From Candidatus Aminicenantes bacterium UBA4085 (lineage in GTDB: Bacteria; Acidobacteriota; Aminicenantia; Aminicenantales; UBA4085): 19,599 nucleotides of DNA. Shown piece by piece: positions 1 to 6,809 of this stretch (its first letter is position 1; every line of letters begins with the position of its first letter). The position numbers and the translations under genes were made by a program. The stretch lies in the NCBI GenBank assembly GCA_002383325.1, contig DFYJ01000063.1, forward strand, positions 1 through 19,599, read 5' to 3'. The notes under the pieces were generated by a model, which was not told the DNA's origin, made no database searches, and saw only the letters and a program-made list of their open reading frames with translations.

Positions 1-405
1 CATACACAAGTTTCGGTTATATCTCTTTGCGGGATTGGCCTTTTCCAACACCCAGACGGCGCCGCCCATGCCATCAGCTACCCCTTGACCATGACCTTCG
101 GGATTCCTCACGGCCTGGCTTGCTCTCTCCCGCTGTACCCGCTCCTGAAGATCAACGAACACGCCATCGGGCCGGAGCTCCGGGATCTTTTCGAACGCCT
201 CCATGTCGCCTCCGTCGATGAGCTTTGGGGCCGCATCCGGGACGGCGTCGCCGCCCGGCTTCCCCTGACCCTATCCGAGTCCGGAGTCGGGGCAGGGGAC
301 CTGGACTGGCTGGCCGACACGGCCCTGGTCCAGAGCCGCATGGACAACAACATCATCGACTTAGGCCGGGAGGACGTGCGGAAGGCCCTGGCAAGCATCC
401 TCTGA
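1..405 (+). CDS. Iron-containing alcohol dehydrogenase, C-terminal part (5' truncated, apparent frameshift)
   Basis: This is the C-terminal helical domain of a group III (iron-containing) alcohol dehydrogenase, an NAD(P)-dependent cytoplasmic oxidoreductase of alcohols and aldehydes. The gene enters from outside the window. Two conserved iron-ligand regions are visible: AAHAISYPLT (about 61-90) and FGIPHG (about 100-117); their histidines correspond to the third and fourth metal ligands of the family. The stretch before about position 60 matches the family only in frame 2 (AGLAFSNTQTA), while everything after it matches in frame 1. One base therefore appears to be missing in the GC-rich run at 58-66. 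This may be a true pseudogene or an assembly error. The gene converges on the peroxiredoxin gene with about 25 bases between the stops. The family call is firm; the substrate is unknown. Confidence 0.85.
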   Translation, partial: HTQVSVISLCGIGLFQHPDGAAHAISYPLTMTFGIPHGLACSLPLYPLLKINEHAIGPELRDLFERLHVASVDELWGRIRDGVAARLPLTLSESGVGAGDLDWLADTALVQSRMDNNIIDLGREDVRKALASIL

Positions 406-430
406 CGGGCTTATCAGCGTTCGGCTTCGG

Positions 431-1117
431 TCACTCGGGAAGCTTCTTCAGGCAGAGGAACCAGTCCAGGCACTCGTAGTCCGCACCGGCGCCCTCCACC
501 CGGTCTTTAGCCTGGCCGCAGGAGCCCGGGGGGGGGATGATGACCTTCTGGCCGGGGCGCCAGTCGGCCGGAGTGGCGACCTTGTGCTTGTCGGAGGTCT
601 GCATGGCCTGGAGCAGCCGCTTGATCTCGTCGAAGTTGCGGCCGTTGGACAGCGGGTAGTAAATGAGAGCCCGGATGGTGGCCTCGGGGTCGATGTAAAA
701 CACGGCCCGCACGGCCTGGGTATTGCTGGCGGTCGGCTGGACCATGCCGAACTTCTTGGCCACTTCCATGGTCAGGTCGGCGATGACCGGGAACTTGACT
801 TCCATGTTCTTCATGCCGTTCCACTCGATCTTTTCCTTGATCGTCCGCAGCCAGGCGATGTGGCTGTAGTGGCTGTCGATCGACAGGCCGATGAGCTTGC
901 AGTTGAGGGCCTCGAGCTCCTTTTCCATCCTGGCGAAGCTCATGAACTCGGTGGTGCAGACCGGGGTGAAGTCGGCCGGGTGGCTGAACAGGATGACCCA
1001 CTTGCCCTTGTAGTCGGCCGGGAAATTGATCTCGCCCTGGGTGGTGACGGCCCGGAAGGACGGGGCCTTCTCGCCGATCAGCGGGATGCGGGGGGCTTCA
1101 ACTTTTTCTTCGCACAT
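431..1117 (-). CDS. Peroxiredoxin, archaeal/Prx6-like AhpC-TSA family
   Basis: A 228-residue thiol peroxidase that reduces hydrogen peroxide and organic peroxides in the cytoplasm. The peroxidatic cysteine is C54 in DFTPVCTTEF, the family hallmark. The long C-terminal arm carries C200, C216 and C222; the C-x5-C spacing of the last two resembles the resolving pair of archaeal Prx6-like thioredoxin peroxidases such as the Aeropyrum enzyme. The length fits that group. The ATG at 1115-1117 has an AAGGAG site just upstream. It follows a PerR/Fur-like regulator on the same strand, the usual arrangement for peroxide-inducible peroxidase genes. If the in-frame TGA of the regulator is read through, the regulator would end at 1098, overlapping this start by 20 bases, which suggests co-transcription and translational coupling. 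Confidence 0.95.
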   Translation of the reverse strand: MCEEKVEAPRIPLIGEKAPSFRAVTTQGEINFPADYKGKWVILFSHPADFTPVCTTEFMSFARMEKELEALNCKLIGLSIDSHYSHIAWLRTIKEKIEWNGMKNMEVKFPVIADLTMEVAKKFGMVQPTASNTQAVRAVFYIDPEATIRALIYYPLSNGRNFDEIKRLLQAMQTSDKHKVATPADWRPGQKVIIPPPGSCGQAKDRVEGAGADYECLDWFLCLKKLPE

Positions 1118-1217
1118 GAAAGACTCCTTGTTTTGTTATTGAGATAGGCTGGGAATCCTTGCCTGCGCAGACCGAGCAGAGGCCGCGGAACTCGACGCTG
1201 GCCTGTTCGACGGCGCC

Positions 1218-1595
1218 TCAGGCCCCCGCGGCGGGCGGAATCGGCAGGGGGCCAATTTCGCCGGCGGTCACGTCCCGGGTCAGGCCGCAGCGGCGGCAGA
1301 CGTAATGGTGATGGGGGCGGGTATTGGCGTCCAGGCGCAGCCGGTCCTCATCCGTTCCCCGGCTGACGAGCAAGCCATGGTCCAAGAAAACCCGCAGCGT
1401 CCGGTAGACCGTATCCAGGGAGATCGTCGGCACGCGCTTGCGGACGCCCCGGTAGATGGCTTCAACATCCGGGTGATCCTCGGAGCGGGCGGCTTCGCGG
1501 AAGATTTCCAGGCGCTGGGGTGTAACCTTCAGGCCCGAGCTCCGCAGAGCCAGGCGGAAAGCTTCGCCTCTTGCCCTCAACTCCGCTTCCCGCAT
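1218..1595 (-). CDS. Fur-family regulator, PerR-like, ending at an in-frame TGA before its C-terminal CxxC
   Basis: A winged-helix metalloregulator of the Fur/PerR family, probably sensing peroxide because the next gene is a peroxiredoxin. Visible parts are the N-terminal winged helix (LKVTPQRLEIFREA, then VPTISLDTVYRTLRVFLDHGLL) and the metal site HHHYVCRRCG. I chose the ATG at 1593-1595 because AAGGA at 1605-1609 lies nine bases upstream; an in-frame ATG at 1602-1604 sits directly on that site. The open frame stops at TGA 1218-1220. The same frame then continues with VEQASVEFRGLCSVCAGK up to a TGA at 1098-1100. That is the typical C-terminal structural zinc CxxC of the family. The first TGA is thus probably a nonsense change (for example TGG to TGA), a sequence error, or a recoded codon. 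Family assignment is firm. Confidence 0.9.
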   Translation of the reverse strand: MREAELRARGEAFRLALRSSGLKVTPQRLEIFREAARSEDHPDVEAIYRGVRKRVPTISLDTVYRTLRVFLDHGLLVSRGTDEDRLRLDANTRPHHHYVCRRCGLTRDVTAGEIGPLPIPPAAGA

Positions 1596-1623
1596 GCGCC
1601 GCATTCCTTGTTATTTGAAATGT

Positions 1624-1634
1624 TTGTTAAACAA
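1624..1634. promoter_or_regulatory. Candidate PerR/Fur operator
   Basis: TTGTTAAACAA is a perfect 5+1+5 palindrome lying immediately downstream of, and touching, the -10 element of the regulator promoter. AT-rich dyads of this sort are typical binding sites of PerR/Fur proteins. The placement would allow autorepression. The match to a specific consensus is only partial, so this is an inference from position and symmetry. Confidence 0.5.
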
Positions 1635-1663
1635 TAATACTTTCTTAATTGCGTTCTTGTCAA
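1634..1663 (-). promoter_or_regulatory. Sigma-70 type promoter of the PerR-like/peroxiredoxin operon
   Basis: On the minus strand a perfect TTGACA (-35, 1658-1663) is followed after 18 bases by TATTAT (-10, 1634-1639, one mismatch to consensus). The start codon of the regulator lies about 40 bases downstream. This is the best consensus promoter in the GC-rich part of the window. Confidence 0.75.
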
Positions 1664-1747
1664 GCGCCCATTTTTCTCCGGCTTGATCGCCCGGCGGAGC
1701 GGCGGCCGGCGTTTTCCGAGCGGCTGGAAATCGGGTCCCGGGGATGG

Positions 1748-1753
1748 TAGAAT
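1748..1753 (+). promoter_or_regulatory. Candidate -10 element (TAGAAT) of tRNA-Ser
   Basis: GGTAGAAT lies 21 bases before the mature tRNA 5' end. The same GG-TAGAAT-like motif recurs before other genes in the GC-rich part of this window. No -35 box is evident. Confidence 0.4.
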
Positions 1754-1774
1754 AGCTCCGCTTTGCGCCCCTGC

Positions 1775-2620
<846 letters not shown>

Positions 2621-2668
2621 GGCTTTTGCAGGCTTGGGCGGCTGTCGAGAAACCGATATGATATCTTC

Positions 2669-3171
2669 ATGCCTACTCCCCGCCGCCCGCGCCTGCTTCT
2701 CGATGAGTATCGTTTCCCCGGCTTCCGCCCTCTGCCCGTCGTCCGCGGCATCTTCGGGGACCCGGGAGCCAGGGTCGTCTCGTTCTCTCGAAGGGAAAAA
2801 AAACAACCTGCGGCCGCTGTGGTCAGGTCCAACGCACTTGGTACGACCGGCGGACCCGGCGGGTACGGGACAAGTCCTGCGGCGACGTCCGGGTCTATCT
2901 CGACCTGGAGATCCGGCGAGTCTTCTGCCGGCGGTGTGGCGCCGTGAGACAGGAGAAGCTTCTCTTCCTGGCCGACAACCCGTTTTACACCAAGCGGTTC
3001 GCCCATTATGTCGGCCGCCGCTGCCGGAACGAGACCGTCAAGGACGTGGCCAAGGAGCTGCGGCTGGACTGGAGTACCGTCAAGGCCCTCGAGATCCAGT
3101 ACATGAAGGCCCAGCTGAAGTGGTATCCTCCGCCCAAGCCGAAACATTCGGAAACTCTGCCGGCTGGGTAG
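2669..3171 (+). pseudogene. ISL3-family transposase, N-terminal fragment with a frame change at an A8 run
   Basis: The frame from ATG 2669 gives YRFPGFRPLPVVRGIFGDP up to SRREKK, then must shift by -1 at eight adenines (2796-2803) to continue as CGRCGQVQRTWYDRRTRRVR, VFCRRCGAVRQEK and an HTH-like stretch (NETVKDVAKELRLDWSTVK). Two CxxC pairs followed by an HTH are the N-terminal plan of ISL3 transposases. The DDE catalytic domain is missing because the match ends near 3120 (EIQYMKAQLKW) and the frame closes at 3171. The fragment is GC-rich, unlike the recombinase and cargo around it, so it was probably inserted into the AT-rich element from the host or another donor. The A8 frame change may be a slippery site or a simple indel. 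Confidence 0.7.
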
Positions 3172-3226
3172 CACCGAGGAAGAGTTCCTAAAAGCGCTGG
3201 GGATCGAAATCGAGGCGGTTAGGTAG
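3119..3226 (+). pseudogene. Possible C-terminal tail of another transposase
   Basis: In a frame different from the ISL3 fragment, 3119-3226 reads through RKLCRLGSTEEEFLKALGIE to a TAG at 3224-3226. The ending resembles the C-termini of some IS4/IS1634-like transposases, but it is short and the match is weak. Composition is GC-rich like the ISL3 fragment. The sequence that follows (3227-3433) is a mixed block with no coding sequence I can support. Confidence 0.25.
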
Positions 3227-3433
3227 TACAACAACCAGGCTCGTATCTTAATGAAATATAATCAATTAGGCAGACTGGCCGAGGATAATGGCGAAAGTCG
3301 GGGAGGAGTATCTCCGGCTGAAGGTCCCTGACCTGCACGCTGCCTGCTATCTGAGATCCCCATGCCGATTTACCCTGAAATCACCCACTCGGAATCAAGA
3401 AGAGCCATTTTATTTTATCCGCGCTTCGCACGG

Positions 3434-3567
3434 CGAACTTCCGTTTGAGCGGGCAGAAATTGTTTTTGGATTTCAAAAATCCCATAAAAATCACGGCGGA
3501 AGCCGAGCCCGAGCAAAGCGAGGGCGAGGCAACAACCCTCAAAAACGCTGAAATTGTAAATTGGCGG
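3434..3567 (+). repeat. Repeat A, copy 2 (134 bp, inverted relative to 1863-1996)
   Basis: Reverse complement of 1863-1996 with three differences seen by eye. Unlike copy 1, it continues without a break into repeat B, so 3434-3741 looks like the ancestral uninterrupted arrangement. It ends in TTGGCGG, which holds the proposed core CGG (3565-3567). Confidence 0.9.
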
Positions 3568-3624
3568 CGCCTTTTGGTTAAAATCCATACTTTTTTTGAC
3601 GAAAATCCAGATTGCGAATTTTGA
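3436..3624 (+). pseudogene. Serine recombinase C-terminal tail, second copy with the native stop
   Basis: This open frame of 62 codons plus a TGA at 3622-3624 reads NFRLSGQKLFLDFKNPIKIT, continues through TLKNAEIVNWR and then RLLVKIHTFFDENPDCEF. The last part is the tail that the tRNA-side copy lacks. The frame is unbroken in both copies, which points to recent duplication. There is no start or catalytic domain upstream; the copy begins abruptly at 3434 after a hairpin-like sequence. It shows what the C-terminus of the recombinase looked like before the split at the tRNA. Confidence 0.75.
3565..3567 (-). other. Candidate attP-like core inside the recombinase 3' coding end
   Basis: Read on the minus strand, CCAAAAGGCGCCGCCAATTT carries both halves found separately at the two element ends: GGATTTTAACCAAAAGGC plus CCG as at 6707-6729, and CCGCCAATTTA as at 1863-1873. 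The core falls in the codons of the recombinase sequence NWRRLLVK. Confidence 0.5.
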
Positions 3625-3741
3625 TTGCCGTGCTTCGCACGGCAGAACAGAAAACTTTTCCGATCGGGCGGGCAAAAAGGAAGGGGGTTGGGGGGAAGGA
3701 ATTATTGCCCGCCCTCGCTTTCCGCCGCCGCCGAATTTCGT
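3570..3741 (+). repeat. Repeat B, copy 1 (about 170 bp, inverted relative to 6556-6724)
   Basis: It begins CCTTTTGGTTAAAATCC, contains the hairpin TGCCGTGC-TTC-GCACGGCA (3626-3644), a GC-rich run with GCGGGCAAAAAGGAAGGG, and ends GCCGCCGCCGAATTTCGT. The reverse complement recurs at 6556-6724 with roughly a dozen differences including a short gap. The first 55 bases code for the recombinase tail; the rest is non-coding. The two copies flank the TetR/CrtC-like/patatin operon. Confidence 0.9.
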
Positions 3742-3758
3742 ATTTCGCTTTGCGAAAT
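3742..3758. other. Hairpin at the inner edge of repeat B copy 1
   Basis: ATTTCGC-TTT-GCGAAAT is a perfect 7-bp stem with a 3-base loop, directly after the end of repeat B and 17 bases beyond the patatin stop. There is no T run, so an intrinsic terminator is not clear. The equivalent place next to copy 2 has a different hairpin (6541-6555). Confidence 0.6.
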
Positions 3759-3774
3759 GCGCCGCCATATCAAT

Positions 3775-4587
3775 TTAATCACATTTACTTTTCTGATATA
3801 TGATCTTCTGTAACGTGGAAAGTGATTTCTTCATTGCCGTCTCGCCAGCTAAAATTTTATTCTGTCCGTTAACAAACTGATACCAATAACTTTTTCCATT
3901 ATCAATCTCAACAACTATATCAGCGCCTGCCGTATTGAGAAGCGCCAAATGATGCCGTAAAATGTTCAAAGAATCATTTGCAATATCGTACCAGCCCGGA
4001 CTCCATTTTTCAATACAATAATGCTTATCCAAATTAACCGCAATAACAATGTCAGCTCCCATATTTCTAGCGATCTCAACCGGAACGGGAGCGGATAATC
4101 CGCCGTCAGCTAATGTTCTACCGTTTATTTCAATAGGTTTAAAAATTAAAGGAATGGAAATACTGGCCCTGACAGCTTGCGCTATTTTCCCCTTATCCAA
4201 GATTACAATTTCTCCCGTCTTTAAATCAGTGGCCACGGCTACGAACGGTATTTTGCAATCCTCAAATTTTTTTCCGTCAATATAACTCTCAATGAATGTT
4301 TTTAATTTTTTCCCGCCGATTAATCCTTTTTTTAAGCTCGGATCAGATAAAACGGAAAATACTCTGCGCCAATCAGTGCTCAAGGCGATTTCTTCAATTT
4401 TCTTCATGGTCAGTCCTGCCGCGTAAAGACCGCCGGCCATGGCGCCAATACTTGAACCAGCAATAAAATCAATCGGAATATTATTTTCTTCCAAAACTTT
4501 AATAACACCAATATGCGCGAGTCCTCTTGCGCCACCGCTTCCTAACGCTAACCCTATTTTTGGTCGTTTTGATTTTGTCATAATCAT
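3775..4587 (-). CDS. Patatin-like phospholipase (RssA-type)
   Basis: A 270-residue lipid acyl hydrolase of the bacterial patatin family, which cleaves acyl chains from phospholipids or other lipids with a Ser-Asp dyad. The oxyanion-hole motif GSGGARG is at residues 16-22, the nucleophile elbow GSSIG at 44-48 (Ser46), and the catalytic Asp in DGG at 161-163. No signal peptide or membrane segment is seen, so it is probably cytoplasmic or peripheral on the membrane. The length is close to that of RssA-type proteins, so it looks complete. It starts 12 bases after the stop of the CrtC-like gene; ATG 4585-4587 is favoured over ATG 4579-4581 because of a weak GGAT site. It is the last gene of the AT-rich operon. 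All key residues are present, so it should be active. Confidence 0.93.
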   Translation of the reverse strand: MIMTKSKRPKIGLALGSGGARGLAHIGVIKVLEENNIPIDFIAGSSIGAMAGGLYAAGLTMKKIEEIALSTDWRRVFSVLSDPSLKKGLIGGKKLKTFIESYIDGKKFEDCKIPFVAVATDLKTGEIVILDKGKIAQAVRASISIPLIFKPIEINGRTLADGGLSAPVPVEIARNMGADIVIAVNLDKHYCIEKWSPGWYDIANDSLNILRHHLALLNTAGADIVVEIDNGKSYWYQFVNGQNKILAGETAMKKSLSTLQKIIYQKSKCD

Positions 4588-4599
4588 GATTCTATCCGG

Positions 4600-5697
4600 C
4601 TATTTACTTTTAAGACCTCCAGTCAAATTAAAGGCTTTATTTTTGGCGATTGAGAAAAACTGGCTTGCTGTTTTACCTATTTCATCGCTAAGATATTTTA
4701 CATTGGTGTATTGCGAAGGATAGCCAACCAACTCCATAAAACCAACACCATTAACTTTTTCTCCGCTAAAATTACCGCTTACGAAGAGCGGGCCTTCCCA
4801 ATAATTAATTGAGCCGAATAGCATTTCCTGATTATCAATTCTTGTCGCTATGTCTAATTCTATATTTTTTGCCGGTATTTTGATTTTCCACGCCAACGGA
4901 TAGACCGCTTTGCTTTTGGGGCTTGTCCAATGCTTTTCTAAAGGAATAATTTCAATCTCTTTATAATGTTCTTGACTGCCATCTGCATAAGAAATATCTG
5001 CGCCGTAGGTCTTTACCTTGCCATCATCGTACATATAGCAAACCATTTCTGTGTCATTGTCCAATTGCGCCGAAAACCAATCCCATTTGTCCCATTTGTC
5101 CCGTGAATATTCAGCATCCGCCCATTGATGATCCATCCATGATTTTCCGGTAACATCTATCCACTTGTTTTTAATTTTTATCCTGCCCTCGGTTTTTAAA
5201 TTTGTTAGAGAATAATAATATGTGGTTTTGGAATGAAGATCGAGAAATCCGTTACCGCCCTCCAATAAGGGTTTTTTAATTGAAGTTAATTTCAAATCAA
5301 CATCCTCATTTTTTAAGTAATATGTTGATTCGCCAGTTTTTTCAATAACGCAGTTGGTGTAACCGTTTTTGATTTCAGGATTAAGATAATTAATATAAAG
5401 CAGGGGCTTGGAAAAACTATCGTCAGAAATCATCGAAAAAGGGGCTATCCTGTGATAGAATTTATTATTGTTTAAATCGGTGATGAGGGAATGAGAAAAA
5501 TAAGATGTTTTAAGCGATATCTTGCTTAAAAATGGTATTTTTACTTTCTTAACATCCACCTTAAACAAACAATCCATAAAAGAATAGTCATTGCCATTTT
5601 TATTTTTCAGATGACCGTTAAAATACCACCATTCAACTATGTAATCATGGACTGATTCATCTTCTGGGAATTTTATTGGTTTATATTCTTTATACAT
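4600..5697 (-). CDS. CrtC/AttH-like lipocalin-fold protein (carotenoid 1,2-hydratase family)
   Basis: A 365-residue protein of the family that includes CrtC (hydroxyneurosporene synthase, carotenoid 1,2-hydratase) and AttH. The fold is two lipocalin-like beta-barrels that bind hydrophobic molecules. Family motifs visible are VEWWYFNGHL (residues 21-30), TGKSWMDHQW in the middle and YWEGPLFVSG and GFMELVGY in the second half. No signal peptide is seen, whereas many AttH relatives are exported. No carotenoid synthesis genes are nearby, so a carotenoid substrate is not supported; a lipid or isoprenoid ligand is a reasonable guess given the patatin partner. It lies between the TetR and patatin genes on the same strand. 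The strongly AT-rich codon use differs from the host genes on either side of the element. Confidence 0.85.
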   Translation of the reverse strand: MYKEYKPIKFPEDESVHDYIVEWWYFNGHLKNKNGNDYSFMDCLFKVDVKKVKIPFLSKISLKTSYFSHSLITDLNNNKFYHRIAPFSMISDDSFSKPLLYINYLNPEIKNGYTNCVIEKTGESTYYLKNEDVDLKLTSIKKPLLEGGNGFLDLHSKTTYYYSLTNLKTEGRIKIKNKWIDVTGKSWMDHQWADAEYSRDKWDKWDWFSAQLDNDTEMVCYMYDDGKVKTYGADISYADGSQEHYKEIEIIPLEKHWTSPKSKAVYPLAWKIKIPAKNIELDIATRIDNQEMLFGSINYWEGPLFVSGNFSGEKVNGVGFMELVGYPSQYTNVKYLSDEIGKTASQFFSIAKNKAFNLTGGLKSK

Positions 5698-5730
5698 AAA
5701 TTGATTTATTAAATTATAAAAGCATTATAA

Positions 5731-5775
5731 GATGCTTCATTTTGTTTTCTTGCGTAATTTTGAAAATGAAGCATC
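5731..5775. promoter_or_regulatory. 13-bp perfect inverted repeat between tetR-like and crtC-like genes
   Basis: GATGCTTCATTTT (5731-5743) and AAAATGAAGCATC (5763-5775) form a perfect 13-bp stem with a 19-base spacer. On the minus strand it is followed by TTATAATGC, which holds a TATAAT-like -10. It may be an operator with two half-sites, or an RNA hairpin that reduces readthrough from the TetR gene into the cargo genes. There is no T tract directly after the stem. Confidence 0.6.
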
Positions 5776-5788
5776 CAAAATTTATGAT

Positions 5789-6376
5789 TTAGAATAAAAT
5801 CGCAACAATTTGATTAGATACTTTCCCAGAGTCAATTTTTTTATTTAAAAACGAATACTCTAAAAGCAGGCTGTCCATCATGCCAGTAAACAGGGAAGTT
5901 AATAGTTTGCTATCAATTTTTTGAGTCGGTTTTTTATTTAAAAACATCTCTTTAACTACTGGTTGAATCAAATCGGCAATCTGCTCTCTTAATTGAATAA
6001 TATGTTTTTTTATTTGAGGATCGGTTGGTGATAGTTTTAATATTAAGGCCTTGATAAGATTTTTTTCCTTAAAACCAAAATCTAAATAATTTTTAATAAG
6101 CTTTTGTAGTTTTTTTTCAATTGTTGTTTCGTTTAGGGCTTCTTTCATTAACAAACTCAAATCATTAAAAACATCATCAAGCACTTTCTCATAAATTTCC
6201 ATTTTGCCAGCAAAGTGGTAATAGAGCGCCGCTTTAGTAACATTTAGTTTTTTGGCGATATTGCCCATTGAAACACCCAAATAGCTATATTCAGAAAAAA
6301 GATAACGGGCCGTATCAAGAATATATTTTTTGGTGTTCTGTATAGTGTCTTCTGATTGTTTAGCAACAGTATTCAT
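5789..6376 (-). CDS. TetR/AcrR-family transcriptional regulator
   Basis: A 195-residue repressor with the TetR N-terminal helix-turn-helix: TARYLFSEYSYLGVSMGNIA followed by KKLNVTKAALYYHFAGKMEI (about residues 17-57). The C-terminal ligand-binding domain is not conserved enough to name an effector. It heads the three-gene minus-strand operon with the CrtC-like and patatin genes and probably controls it. The start at 6374-6376 lacks a clear Shine-Dalgarno site. A sigma-70 promoter and a palindromic operator overlap just upstream (6400-6445), which indicates autoregulation. Composition is AT-rich like the rest of the cargo. Length and domain order are normal, so the gene looks intact. Confidence 0.93.
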   Translation of the reverse strand: MNTVAKQSEDTIQNTKKYILDTARYLFSEYSYLGVSMGNIAKKLNVTKAALYYHFAGKMEIYEKVLDDVFNDLSLLMKEALNETTIEKKLQKLIKNYLDFGFKEKNLIKALILKLSPTDPQIKKHIIQLREQIADLIQPVVKEMFLNKKPTQKIDSKLLTSLFTGMMDSLLLEYSFLNKKIDSGKVSNQIVAILF

Positions 6377-6399
6377 ATTTTTTAAAATTATTTCTTATT

Positions 6400-6419
6400 T
6401 ACTTACCACTCGGTAGGTA
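6400..6419. promoter_or_regulatory. TetR-type operator
   Basis: TACTTACC-ACTC-GGTAGGTA is an 8+4+8 palindrome with one mismatch. It overlaps the -10 element of the TetR gene promoter, so a bound dimer would block transcription. Size and symmetry are typical of TetR-family operators. Confidence 0.7.
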
Positions 6420-6445
6420 TATCAAGAAGGGTAAATGTTTGTCAA
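6416..6445 (-). promoter_or_regulatory. Promoter of the TetR/CrtC-like/patatin operon
   Basis: On the minus strand TTGACA (6440-6445) is followed after 18 bases by TATACC (6416-6421, four of six consensus bases). The TetR start codon is about 40 bases downstream. The operator at 6400-6419 overlaps the -10. Confidence 0.65.
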
Positions 6446-6446
6446 G

Positions 6447-6474
6447 TAAAAAAATATACGTAAAAAAATATACG
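6447..6474 (+). repeat. 14-bp perfect tandem duplication
   Basis: TAAAAAAATATACG occurs twice in direct succession, immediately upstream of the TetR promoter. It could act as an upstream A-tract element or be a simple slippage product. The rest of 6475-6540 shows nothing I can name. Confidence 0.8.
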
Positions 6475-6540
6475 AAAATAAATTTACAAAGAGGATAATG
6501 TCTGATAAACTTACAATCAAGGTACGGATTTAAGCGGCGC

Positions 6541-6555
6541 GCCAACTTCGTTGGC
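6541..6555. other. Hairpin at the inner edge of repeat B copy 2
   Basis: GCCAAC-TTC-GTTGGC is a perfect 6-bp stem with a 3-base loop. It occupies the same place relative to repeat B as 3742-3758, but with an unrelated stem sequence. Confidence 0.6.
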
Positions 6556-6724
6556 ACGAAATTCGGCGGCGGCGGAAAGCGAGGGCAGGCAAAAATTCCT
6601 TCCCCCCATCCCTTCCTTTTTGCCCGCCCGAGCGGAAAAGTTTTCTGTTCTGCCGTACGAAGCACGGCAATCAAAATTAGCAATCAGGATTTTCGTCAAA
6701 AAAGTTCGGATTTTAACCAAAAGG
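6556..6724 (-). repeat. Repeat B, copy 2 (inverted relative to 3570-3741)
   Basis: Reverse complement of the first copy with scattered differences; the internal hairpin is TGCCGTACGAAGCACGGCA (6651-6669) with one mismatched pair. Its outer end carries the recombinase-tail codons LLVKI and stops being similar at the proposed core CCG (6727-6729). Confidence 0.9.
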
Positions 6725-6726
6725 CA

Positions 6727-6729
6727 CCG
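6727..6729 (+). other. Candidate attR core (CCG)
   Basis: CCAAAAGGCACCG matches the internal uninterrupted copy (CCAAAAGGCGCCG on its minus strand) with one difference up to CCG. After CCG the sequence becomes TACCTTTCCCCGCGCG, GC-rich host DNA. The reconstructed empty site would be CCCTCTCCG followed by TACC. Confidence 0.5.
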
Positions 6730-6755
6730 TACCTTTCCCCGCGCGCTGTCCAGGC

Positions 6756-6783
6756 CCCCCTCTCTCCGTAGGAGGGCAGGGGG
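6756..6783. other. GC-rich hairpin in host spacer
   Basis: CCCCCTCTCTCC-GTA-GGAGGGCAGGGGG folds into about 12 base pairs with one bulge. If the element is removed, this hairpin sits roughly 30 to 50 bases after the tRNA-Ser gene, so it may have ended the tRNA transcript. No T run follows, so the terminator role is uncertain. Confidence 0.4.
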
Positions 6784-6809
6784 TAGATTCCAAAAAATCC
6801 AAGAAATTC

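Noticed and set aside
3288..3551. Open frame starting MAKVGEEYLRLK on the plus strand
   Set aside because: It runs from transposase debris into repeat A in the wrong frame for the recombinase tail and has no family resemblance.
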